From the NCBI GenBank assembly GCA_900556095.1, contig USNU01000104.1:1-5890 (forward strand): DNA of 5,890 nucleotides, written 5' to 3'. Positions 1-5,768 of this stretch are shown piece after piece. The notes below the pieces were generated by a model. It was not told the origin of the DNA. It did no database searches and saw only the letters and a list, made by a program, of their open reading frames with translations. The DNA comes from an uncultured Bacteroidales bacterium. GTDB lineage: Bacteria > Bacteroidota > Bacteroidia > Bacteroidales > Paludibacteraceae. The position numbers and the translations under genes were made by a program. Numbering within the stretch: position 1 is the stretch's first letter; each line of letters begins with the position of its first letter.

Positions 1-711
1 GGCAAGCCGTTGCCCTTTGTGTTGTCCGAAATTGAATATCTCGTATCCGTCTTTGTCGTAGGCAATGCGCCCTGCAAAGTCCGCAAAGCGTACGCTCCCT
101 GCCGAATAGTCCGCCAATCCCTCTATGGTATCAGGCAGGTCATACCGCTCCAACTGTGCCATCAGCACCTCGTAGGTCGCCATCGTATCAGCGTTGGCGG
201 AATGAGCGTTTTCCAATTGCTTGCCGCAGTAGAAACGATAGGCTGCCGACAGGTTGCGCTGTTCGTTTTTGGTGAAAATCGTATAGGCATCCACCATATT
301 ACGGCGTTTGAGGTCGATGTTTACACCTACCCGTAGAAACTCCTCCGCCAGCAGCGGTACATCGAAATGGTTGCTGTTGTATCCTGCCAAATCGCTGTCT
401 TTCAATACATCCGCTATCTGGTGTGCTATTTGGCGGAAGGTCGGACAGTCTGCCACGTCCTCGTCGGTTATACCATGTATGGCGGTCGAAGTCTCTGGGA
501 TATGCATCGGAGTCTCCTCTACCAGCGGCTTGCCAAAGGGATCGGATATGTGCCGGATAATGGTCGGTTTGACGCGCAAGGTCTTCCCCTCGGCGTTGCC
601 GTTTGGGAAGACCTTGTAATAACTAATCTCGACAATCCTGTCTGTCGATATATTTAGTCCCGTTGCCTCCAAATCAAAGAAGACCAATGGGCGACTTAGT
701 CTCAATTTCAT
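1..711 (-). CDS. 3'-5' exonuclease, DnaQ / DEDDh superfamily (C-terminus cut by window edge)
   Basis: The reading frame runs 237 codons from the ATG at 711 to the left edge with no stop, so the C-terminus is missing. Exonuclease motifs are visible in order: ExoI FFDLEATGL with D13 and E15, ExoII NSNHFDVPLL with D117, and ExoIII HSANAD with H170 and D175. That is a complete DEDDh metal-binding set, so the enzyme should remove nucleotides from DNA 3' ends. The visible C-terminal part reads FNFGQHKGQ, which I recognise from the Bacteroidales 'DNA polymerase III epsilon-like' protein that follows dnaN. An in-frame TAG directly precedes the ATG and fixes the start. The gap to dnaN is 37 nt on the same strand, so co-transcription is likely. 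Compared with my memory of Bacteroides homologs, about 15-20 extra residues lie between roughly residues 50 and 70. Whether it proofreads for the replicase or works in repair cannot be told from sequence. Confidence 0.93.
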   Translation of the reverse strand, partial: MKLRLSRPLVFFDLEATGLNISTDRIVEISYYKVFPNGNAEGKTLRVKPTIIRHISDPFGKPLVEETPMHIPETSTAIHGITDEDVADCPTFRQIAHQIADVLKDSDLAGYNSNHFDVPLLAEEFLRVGVNIDLKRRNMVDAYTIFTKNEQRNLSAAYRFYCGKQLENAHSANADTMATYEVLMAQLERYDLPDTIEGLADYSAGSVRFADFAGRIAYDKDGYEIFNFGQHKGQRLA

Positions 712-712
712 C

Positions 713-731
713 TACAATTTTACAAATTGTA
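713..731 (-). promoter_or_regulatory. Inverted repeat abutting the exonuclease start codon
   Basis: A perfect 8-bp inverted repeat (TACAATTT, 3-nt centre, AAATTGTA) fills half of the 37-nt gap after dnaN. In the minus-strand transcript the hairpin ends one nucleotide before the ATG at 711, where a ribosome binding site would normally lie. The stem has only one G-C pair, so the RNA hairpin would be weak; it could equally be a DNA operator. No poly-U tract follows, so it is not a standard terminator. The repeat is seen directly; the regulatory role is inference. Confidence 0.45.
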
Positions 732-748
732 CATCTATAAAGGTTATA

Positions 749-1873
749 TCAGTCGTTAAGCAGCATCGGCATCAAGAGCAGCAACAGGTCTTGGTTCTCC
801 TCATTCTCGGTCGGTAAAATCAGTCCGGCACGCGCAGGATCGGCCAATTGCAATTTCACGTCAGTGGAGGAGATGGCATTCAGAATCTCAATTAGGAACG
901 GTGCCTTAAAACCGATAGACATCGGCATCCCGTTGTACTCGCAGGCAATCGTTTCCTCTGCACTGGTCGAGAAATCAATATCCTGTGCCGAAATTTTAAT
1001 CTGGTTCTCGCTCAACGCCAATTTTAGCAACGATGTACCCGTATTGGCAAACACAGCCACGCGCTTGCAAGCATTGATAAGTGTCTGACGATCAACCATT
1101 ACCACGTTCTGGTTGTTCTGCGGGATAACGGCATTGTAGTTCGGGAAACGCCCCTCAATCTGGCGACAAACCACTATCGTCTGTCCGAACTCAAACTTCG
1201 CATTCTTCTGCCCGAAAGTGATAACTACTTCATTGTCATCTTTGCCTAAGATGTTTTTCAGCAGTGTGGCGGGTTTCTTCGGCAGAATGAAACTGATGGG
1301 TTCTGCTGCGGAAACGGAGGTGTTGGTGTAGCGGACAAGGCGGTGCGCATCGGTAGCCACCATAGTAATCTTGTCGGTAGCAATATCAAAGAATATACCG
1401 TTCATCACAGGGCGCAACTCGTCGTCTGCTGTGCAGAAAATGGTCTTATTGATGGCGTCAAGCAGCATCTTCGACGACATCGTCACCGAGTGTGTATCCT
1501 CTTCTGTGGCGGGCATCTCCGGGTACTCGTTGCCGTTCACGCCTACAAACGAATACGTACCGTTGGTGCTGACCATATTTACCGCAAAGTTCTGCTCGTC
1601 AATCGAGAAAGTCAGCGGTTGCTCCGAGAATTCTTTGAGTGTCTCGAGCAATAGGCGTGCCCCGCTGGCTACTTTTCCTGCACCCTCGGCGTTCTCTACA
1701 TCAAGCGACGTGCGGATCGTGGTCTCGCCGTCCGAAGCCGTCAGCGTCAGTGTGCTGCCGTTCAGATCAAACAATACATCTTCCAATATAGCCAGACTGT
1801 TCTTCGAAGCGATTACACGGCTTACTGCTTGCAACTGCGCAAACAATTTTGTACTCGATACATTAAATTTCAT
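749..1873 (-). CDS. dnaN: DNA polymerase III beta subunit (sliding clamp)
   Basis: DnaN forms the ring-shaped dimer that holds the replicative polymerase on DNA and recruits other replication and repair proteins. The product from the ATG at 1873 is 374 residues, the usual length in Bacteroidales, and begins MKFNVSSTKLF as expected for the family. Three clamp domains fit at about 1-125, 126-245 and 246-374. Recognisable signatures are LRPVMNGI (153-160), TDAHRL (174-179), EGRFPNY (240-246) and the C-terminal MPM (368-370), which lines the partner-binding pocket in known clamps. An in-frame ATG at 1936 would add 21 residues rich in Asn, Tyr and Pro with no family counterpart, so I reject it. 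The stop is TGA. The gene is divergent from murI and is followed after 37 nt by the exonuclease. dnaA is not in the window. Confidence 0.98.
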   Translation of the reverse strand: MKFNVSSTKLFAQLQAVSRVIASKNSLAILEDVLFDLNGSTLTLTASDGETTIRTSLDVENAEGAGKVASGARLLLETLKEFSEQPLTFSIDEQNFAVNMVSTNGTYSFVGVNGNEYPEMPATEEDTHSVTMSSKMLLDAINKTIFCTADDELRPVMNGIFFDIATDKITMVATDAHRLVRYTNTSVSAAEPISFILPKKPATLLKNILGKDDNEVVITFGQKNAKFEFGQTIVVCRQIEGRFPNYNAVIPQNNQNVVMVDRQTLINACKRVAVFANTGTSLLKLALSENQIKISAQDIDFSTSAEETIACEYNGMPMSIGFKAPFLIEILNAISSTDVKLQLADPARAGLILPTENEENQDLLLLLMPMLLND

Positions 1874-1911
1874 ATCTCTTGTAGTTTTTAGATTTCTATT
1901 ATTTATAGGAA

Positions 1912-1981
1912 AATTATATGGATAATTAATGGTCAATTATATGTTCAAAAAAACAATTAACGACTGATTACACGATAATTA
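1912..1981. repeat. Phased ATTA motifs in the predicted dnaN leader
   Basis: ATTA occurs at 1925-1928, 1936-1939, 1956-1959, 1967-1970 and 1978-1981. Successive spacings are 11, 20, 11 and 11 bp, close to whole helical turns. AATTATATG is also repeated exactly at 1912-1920 and 1935-1943. The block lies in the roughly 120-nt leader between the dnaN promoter and its start codon. It could be a protein-binding array, a curved segment or degenerate tandem-repeat remains; base composition is very A/T rich, so chance is a real alternative. Confidence 0.35.
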
Positions 1982-1998
1982 ACGTTCCCTTTAGTTCG

Positions 1999-2030
1999 CA
2001 AAATTACTAATTTTATCTTGCATGTGCAAA
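1999..2030 (-). promoter_or_regulatory. Bacteroidota-type promoter for dnaN
   Basis: On the minus strand a TTTG (2030-2027) is followed after 20 nt by TAATTTTG (2006-1999), matching the -33 TTTG and -7 TAnnTTTG elements used by the Bacteroidota primary sigma factor. Transcription would begin near 1995, giving a leader of about 120 nt before the dnaN ATG at 1873. It would serve dnaN and probably the exonuclease. Confidence 0.7.
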
Positions 2031-2089
2031 TTATTTGCCAAAAATACATCAGTTTGCCCCTTTTTCTTTTCCAAACGGATTATTTTGCG

Positions 2090-2097
2090 TACCTTTG
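2090..2097 (+). promoter_or_regulatory. Promoter -7 element for murI (very short leader)
   Basis: TACCTTTG matches the Bacteroidota -7 consensus TAnnTTTG exactly and is followed by CAC. No TTTG lies about 20 nt upstream (that stretch is a T/C tract; the nearest TTTG is at 2053-2056), so the -33 element is weak. If this box is used, transcription starts near 2101 and the leader before the ATG at 2110 is only about 9 nt. Confidence 0.6.
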
Positions 2098-2109
2098 CAC
2101 TGCAAACCT

Positions 2110-2964
2110 ATGAAAATTGGCATTTTCGACAGTGGCTACGGCGGTCTCACCATCTTGGACAAGATTCGTCGCGAGTTGCCGGAGTACGACTATATCTACT
2201 TGGGCGACAACGCTCGTGCGCCCTATGGTTCGCATTCTTTCGAGGTCATCTACCAATACACCTTGCAAGCCGTCCGCTATCTCCTGCAACACGATTGTGC
2301 ATTAGTGATTCTCGCCTGCAACACCGCCAGTGCCAAAGCCCTGCGCACTATCCAGCAACATGACCTGCCCGCCTTGCGTCTGGGAACGGAAGTGCCTAAT
2401 GTTCTGGGAGTTATACGCCCTACCGTAGAGCAGGTTTTCTCCCTCACGCACAACGGACACATCGGAATACTTGGCACACAGGGCACTATTGACAGCCTCA
2501 GTTACCCCCTCGAACTGCAAAAGATTTGGGATAATCTGCCCATTCGTACATTTACAAAATTACAGATTTCGCAGCAGTCTTGCCCTTTGTGGGTGCCTCT
2601 CATCGAGTCGGGCGAACATCTCCACGAAGGGGCGGATTATTTTGTGAATCAGTACCTCAGTGCCCTCTTTGCGCAGGATCCGCTCATCGATACACTTATC
2701 CTCGGCTGCACGCACTATCCGTTGCTCAAACCAAAGATTGACAGTTGGTTAGCCTCGCACCACCCACAGGCGCATGCTATAGCGCAAGGCGACATCGTAG
2801 CCCGTTCACTGCGTGATTATCTCACACGCCACACTGCCATTCGCGAATCCCTCTCTTGCGGTAATACCTGCGAATATCTCACCACCGAGTCCGCCCGAAA
2901 ATTTGCCGACTCCGCCTCCGTTTTCCTCTCCCTCCCCGTCCAAGCACACCACATCAGCCTGTAA
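2110..2964 (+). CDS. murI: Glutamate racemase
   Basis: MurI interconverts L- and D-glutamate in the cytoplasm without a cofactor, supplying D-glutamate for the peptidoglycan stem peptide. The 284-residue product has all family signatures in order: FDSGYGGLTIL (6-16, D7), YLGDNARAPYG (30-40), LACNTASA with catalytic Cys70, GILGTQGTIDS (119-129), CPLWVPLIESGE (158-169), and LGCTHYPLL with the second catalytic Cys200 and His202. I choose the ATG at 2110 because the protein then begins MKIGIFDSGYGG, the normal racemase N-terminus. The in-frame ATG at 2035 would add 25 unrelated residues and lies upstream of the predicted promoter box. No Shine-Dalgarno sequence is evident. The gene stands alone on the plus strand, divergent from dnaN and convergent with xerC. 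The stop is TAA. Confidence 0.98.
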   Translation: MKIGIFDSGYGGLTILDKIRRELPEYDYIYLGDNARAPYGSHSFEVIYQYTLQAVRYLLQHDCALVILACNTASAKALRTIQQHDLPALRLGTEVPNVLGVIRPTVEQVFSLTHNGHIGILGTQGTIDSLSYPLELQKIWDNLPIRTFTKLQISQQSCPLWVPLIESGEHLHEGADYFVNQYLSALFAQDPLIDTLILGCTHYPLLKPKIDSWLASHHPQAHAIAQGDIVARSLRDYLTRHTAIRESLSCGNTCEYLTTESARKFADSASVFLSLPVQAHHISL

Positions 2965-3248
2965 ACTGCGGTAATTATGAATTAAGAATTATGAGATTGC
3001 CTTTGATTTGAGATTGCTGAATCTCCCCTTAATCACCTGACACAGACAGCGGTAATTAAGAATTATGAGAGCATATTTAAGGTGATTACAAAAAGAAAAG
3101 TCAGGTGGATGTCGGGAGGATAGACACAAATTGAGGATAGACAATCAGAAACAACATCCGGTCGGCTCTTGTTGCCGTGTCGTTGCCGTAATTAACCTTA
3201 CTTGTTTCGAGGAAATATAGGGGGATATGTTGAAATAGGAAATTATGC
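2965..3248. other. murI-xerC convergent intergenic region, mosaic of short repeats
   Basis: No plausible gene is seen here. The region holds several small repeats. A 29-nt unit at 2968-2996 recurs at 3049-3070 missing one 7-bp block. GAGATTGC occurs at 2993-3000 and 3010-3017, and GAGGATAGACA at 3116-3126 and 3133-3143, both pairs 17 bp apart. GTTGCCGT occurs at 3171-3178 and 3182-3189, 11 bp apart. TAATCACCT (3030-3038) is inverted at 3080-3088, and CACCTGAC (3034-3041) at 3100-3107. A small hairpin (stem 3010-3015 with 3020-3025, loop of 4) follows murI but lacks a T-tract. I find no convincing intrinsic terminator for either gene. Confidence 0.6.
2968..3070. repeat. Two copies of a heptad-built AT-rich repeat
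   Basis: Copy one (2968-2996) and copy two (3049-3070) share GCGGTAATTA at the left and AGAATTATGAGA at the right. Copy one has one extra TGAATTA block, so the copies differ by exactly one 7-bp unit. Inside, ATTA recurs every 7 bp. This is the pattern left by slippage in a tandem heptad array. Confidence 0.65.
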
Positions 3249-4190
3249 CTATTCGGCATTGTCGTCGGAAGGTTTCCGCGTGCGTTTTTTTGCTCGCGGG
3301 TGGGCAGCGTTGTATTCCTCGCGCGCCTGTTGGAAAGTAGTGTGTGTATAGATTTGCGTGGTCGAGAGACTGGAGTGCCCGAGCAATGCCTGTATGGTGC
3401 GTATGTCCGCTCCGTTGTTGAGCATGGTAGTGGCAAAGGTATGGCGCAGCACATGCGGCGAATGTTTCTTGAGTGTACTCACCTCGCCCATACGCCGCCG
3501 CACAATCGAATACAGCAAATCCGTACTCATCGGAGCAATACTCCCGTCCCGCCGCATCTTGCGCACTAAAAACGCAGGCGACGGGAATCCGTTCAGCAGT
3601 TCTGCCCGTGCGTCCAAGTACGTGCGTATCTGTTTGATAAGTGCTTCTCCGATAGGCACCACCCGTTCTTTCTTGCGTTTACCGAACACGCGTATCTGCT
3701 GTTGTCCAAAATCAATATCTGTATCTTTCAGCCCCTCTATCTCCGCCTCACGCATACCCGTCTGGTAGAGCATTTCGATAATCAGGCAGTTGCGTATCGA
3801 CTCGAAATCGTCCGCAGCATCGTCCATCTCCGTGGCATGCTCCATTTCGGTGGGTTTGAAGAAAACAGGCAACGGTTTGTCCACTTTGGGCGGGACTACC
3901 TTGCGTGTAATATCGCGTTTTACTAGATCCAACGATAGCAAGAAATGATACAGACAATGCACACTCGTCAGTTTCCGGCGCAGACTGCGGGGACGGTTGT
4001 GTTTCTCTTCTGCCAAATACAGCAACCAGCCTTTCACATCGCTCTCGTCCACCATCTTGGGGTCGAACTCCGAAAAATCGTTTAACCCCAAGAACATACA
4101 AAAATCTCGCAGATCATCGTGATAAGCCTTCACGGTGTGCTGCGAGTATTTTTTTTCGATGGCAATATAGTCCAAAAACTTCTGTATCAC
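3249..4190 (-). CDS. xerC: Tyrosine recombinase XerC
   Basis: This 313-residue protein is a complete tyrosine recombinase of the XerC type, which acts at dif to resolve chromosome dimers. The N-terminal DNA-binding domain spans about 1-90 (starts MIQKFLDYIAIEKKYS) and the catalytic domain about 105-290. All catalytic residues are visible: R147 (TGMREAEI), K171 (FGKRKK), H246 and R249 (HVLRHTF), H272 (LLGHSSL) and nucleophile Y281 (TQIYTHTTF). The ending YTHTTF...AHPRA resembles the Bacteroidales XerC usually found beside hpf rather than XerD. A basic and acidic tail (299-313, KKRTRK) extends beyond it. The start is GTG at 4190: an in-frame TAA at 4203-4205 lies upstream with no start codon between, and the N-terminus fits the family. 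No hpf is nearby. The TAA of the upstream kinase is 40 nt away, so the two probably share a transcript. No integrase-type context such as phage genes or an att duplication is visible. Confidence 0.93.
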   Translation of the reverse strand: MIQKFLDYIAIEKKYSQHTVKAYHDDLRDFCMFLGLNDFSEFDPKMVDESDVKGWLLYLAEEKHNRPRSLRRKLTSVHCLYHFLLSLDLVKRDITRKVVPPKVDKPLPVFFKPTEMEHATEMDDAADDFESIRNCLIIEMLYQTGMREAEIEGLKDTDIDFGQQQIRVFGKRKKERVVPIGEALIKQIRTYLDARAELLNGFPSPAFLVRKMRRDGSIAPMSTDLLYSIVRRRMGEVSTLKKHSPHVLRHTFATTMLNNGADIRTIQALLGHSSLSTTQIYTHTTFQQAREEYNAAHPRAKKRTRKPSDDNAE

Positions 4191-4194
4191 CTTG

Positions 4195-4229
4195 ATTACG
4201 CATTACGCGTTGCGTATGACGCATGGTGT
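4195..4229. repeat. Heptad tandem repeat between kinase and xerC
   Basis: ATTACGC is repeated exactly at 4195-4201 and 4202-4208 and continues as the diverged 7-mers GTTGCGT, ATGACGC and ATGGTGT. It occupies nearly all of the 40-nt gap between the kinase stop and the xerC GTG, so it lies where the xerC ribosome binding region should be. ACGC-GTT-GCGT (4205-4215) could form a small hairpin. Confidence 0.55.
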
Positions 4230-4230
4230 A

Positions 4231-4878
4231 TTAAATCTCTTTTCCAACCTCATCGGTGGTCTCGAAGGGGAACAGACCAAACAACTCGGCATCTATCTGG
4301 TCAGTGATTTTGCGGAAGTCGTCGGGATTCTCTCCGAACTTCACATTGTCGCCGTCCACAATCAGCAATTTGCCCTTGTACTCACTAATCCACTTCTCGT
4401 ATTTGTCGTTCAGACCTTGCAGATAGTCGATACGCATGCTTGCCTCGTACGCACGCCCGCGTTTTTGTATCTGTGCCACCAATGTGGGAATAGAGGCGCG
4501 GATATAAATCATCAGGTCGGGCATTTTCACAAGCGACATCATCAGGTCGAACAAATCTTGATAGTTGTCAAAATCGCGGTCGGACATAAACCCCTGGTCG
4601 TGCAAGTTGGGCGCAAAGATACGCGCGTCCTCATAGATAGTACGGTCCTGAATGATATACTCATTCGATTTGGAAATCTCCACCACGTCCTTGAAACGCT
4701 TGTTGAGGAAGAATATCTGCAGATTGAACGACCAACGCTTCATATCGGCGTAGAAATCCTCCAAGTAGGGATTAAACTCCACCGTCTCAAAAGCGGGTTT
4801 CCAACCATAATGTTTAGACAACATTTTTGTCAGGGTTGTCTTTCCGCAACCGATATTTCCTGCTATCGCTATATGCAT
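4231..4878 (-). CDS. Deoxynucleoside kinase, dCK/dGK-type (paralog with Q-R-D set)
   Basis: The enzyme should phosphorylate a deoxynucleoside to its monophosphate with a nucleoside triphosphate, in the cytoplasmic salvage pathway. The 215-residue product has the P-loop GNIGCGKTT (7-15), the substrate-site helix RWSFNLQIFFLNKRF (48-62), the QDRTIYED motif (77-84, matching the ERS motif) and a lid QKRGRAYE with clustered arginines. Aligned by eye to human dCK (RWSFTFQTYACLSR, ERSVYSDRY), Q54, R61 and D84 fall on dCK Q97, R104 and D133, which contact the base. This suggests dA, dG or dC rather than thymidine. About 115 of 204 positions match the neighbouring kinase in my hand alignment. It carries about 11 extra C-terminal residues after GLF. 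No promoter of the TAnnTTTG type precedes it, so it probably depends on the upstream kinase promoter. The exact base preference is unknown. Confidence 0.93.
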   Translation of the reverse strand: MHIAIAGNIGCGKTTLTKMLSKHYGWKPAFETVEFNPYLEDFYADMKRWSFNLQIFFLNKRFKDVVEISKSNEYIIQDRTIYEDARIFAPNLHDQGFMSDRDFDNYQDLFDLMMSLVKMPDLMIYIRASIPTLVAQIQKRGRAYEASMRIDYLQGLNDKYEKWISEYKGKLLIVDGDNVKFGENPDDFRKITDQIDAELFGLFPFETTDEVGKEI

Positions 4879-4908
4879 ATATTTGTGATTTATAGTTTTC
4901 TTTGTTAG

Positions 4909-5019
4909 ACCCCCTCTAACTTCCCCTTCAAAGGGGGAGGAACCAGAGCATCTGAAAAATGATGGACTATACCCTGCACTCCCCTCCTCTGAAGGAGGGG
5001 CGGGGGAGGTCTCGGGGGT
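4909..5019. repeat. C/G-rich inverted-repeat element between the two kinases
   Basis: The 149-nt gap between the kinases holds two related C-then-G blocks in opposite orientation. The left block (4909-4940) begins ACCCCCTC and contains CCCCT-TCAA-AGGGG. The right block (4979-5019) contains a perfect 8-bp stem CCCCTCCT (4981-4988) and AGGAGGGG (4993-5000) with loop CTGA, and ends with GGGGGT. The reverse complement of the right block aligns along most of the left block, so the whole can fold as a long imperfect hairpin or as two small ones. I recall similar CCCCTCC...GGAGGGG palindromes scattered in Bacteroidota genomes. No T-tract follows on the minus strand. No transposase or clear target-site duplication is seen. 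Confidence 0.65.
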
Positions 5020-5027
5020 ATTGGTTC

Positions 5028-5642
5028 TTAAAACAACCCGAACAACTGTGCGTCAATCTTATCCACAATATATCGGAAATCCTCCGGATTATGCTCAAAA
5101 TCAAGGTTATCCGACTCTATCACTAATACTTTGCCATCGTACAGATGGTAGATAAATTCCTCGTACCGCTCATTCAAATCCTTCAGATAATCAATCTGCA
5201 TTCCCTTCTCGTAGTCGCGCCCGCGTTTCTGAATCTGTGCTATCAGACTCGGCACCGACTTTCGCAGATAAATCATCATATCGGGGCGTTTCATCTTCAG
5301 TTTCATCAACTCGAACAACTCCATATATGTATTGTAATCGCGCTCTGAGAGGTCTCCGCGACGATAGTTGTTCGCCACAAACACATACACTCCCTCAAAG
5401 ATGCTCCGGTCCTGCACTATCGTTTGTTTCGCCTGCTGCACTGCCAGCATATCCTTGAACCGCTCTTTCAGGAAGTAGGTCTCCAGGCAGAACGACCAGC
5501 GCGGAATATCGGTGTAGTAGTCCTCCAAATACGGATTGAACCGCACACTCTCAAAGCGCGGTTCCCACCCATAGTGCTTCGCCAACATCTTCGTCAGCGT
5601 CGTTTTTCCGGCACCTATATTTCCTGCTATCGCTATATACAT
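5028..5642 (-). CDS. Deoxynucleoside kinase, second paralog (E-R-G set)
   Basis: This 204-residue protein is a close paralog of the kinase encoded just downstream and should also make deoxynucleoside monophosphates for salvage. It has the P-loop GNIGAGKTT (7-15), the helix RWSFCLETYFLKERF (48-62), QDRSIFEG (77-84) and the lid QKRGRDYE. Residue 54 is Glu where the paralog and human dCK have Gln. Residue 84 is Gly where they have Asp. R61 is kept. These positions contact the base in dCK, so the preferred substrate probably differs from that of the paralog. Tandem kinases of this superfamily in Lactobacillus acidophilus form heterodimers with distinct dA and dG or dC sites; a similar pairing is possible here but unproven. 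The ATG at 5642 follows a strong promoter match and GGCGGA. It is the first gene of a likely kinase-kinase-xerC transcript. Confidence 0.93.
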   Translation of the reverse strand: MYIAIAGNIGAGKTTLTKMLAKHYGWEPRFESVRFNPYLEDYYTDIPRWSFCLETYFLKERFKDMLAVQQAKQTIVQDRSIFEGVYVFVANNYRRGDLSERDYNTYMELFELMKLKMKRPDMMIYLRKSVPSLIAQIQKRGRDYEKGMQIDYLKDLNERYEEFIYHLYDGKVLVIESDNLDFEHNPEDFRYIVDKIDAQLFGLF

Positions 5643-5653
5643 AGTTCCGCCTG

Positions 5654-5685
5654 CAAAGTTAATCTTATTTTGCTAATCTTGCAAA
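5654..5685 (-). promoter_or_regulatory. Bacteroidota-type promoter for the kinase-kinase-xerC unit
   Basis: On the minus strand TTTG (5685-5682) is separated by 20 nt from TAACTTTG (5661-5654), an exact -33/-7 match with the same spacer length as the dnaN promoter. Transcription would begin near 5650, leaving a leader of about 8 nt before the ATG at 5642. A weak GGCGGA at 5651-5646 would then sit at the very 5' end of the mRNA. Confidence 0.75.
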
Positions 5686-5768
5686 TTTCTGTCGTAATTT
5701 CTTTATTTGCCGCCGTCATATAACATATACGACGCCCATATCTCATAATATCTTTGTGCTATCAGGTA

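Noticed and set aside
735..746. TAACCTTTA-like sequence as a separate promoter for the exonuclease
   Set aside because: It lacks the final G of TAnnTTTG and I see no paired -33 element; read-through from dnaN is simpler.
1371..1925. Plus-strand ORF opposite dnaN (184 codons)
   Set aside because: Mirror frame of dnaN, low-complexity Ser/Val-rich product with no family signature.
3245..3259. Small hairpin ATGCC-TATTC-GGCAT over the xerC stop
   Set aside because: Only 5 bp with no T-tract on the minus strand, so not called as a terminator.
3101..3454. Minus-strand ORF overlapping the 3' end of xerC
   Set aside because: Most of it is an alternative frame of xerC; the part in the intergenic gap has no motif and no start signal.
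4192..4908. Long plus-strand ORF (238 codons) opposite the 4231-4878 kinase
   Set aside because: It is antisense to a gene with full motif support, shows no recognisable domain, and similar open antisense frames lie opposite dnaN, xerC and the other kinase, as codon bias would give.
5059..5067. Perfect DnaA-box sequence TTATCCACA
   Set aside because: A single copy inside a kinase coding sequence (encoding V-D-K), with no cluster or AT-rich unwinding region beside it, so no origin is supported.
5749..5756. Plus-strand TATCTTTG matching the -7 promoter element
   Set aside because: No TTTG about 20 nt upstream, and no plus-strand gene follows before the antisense tRNA.
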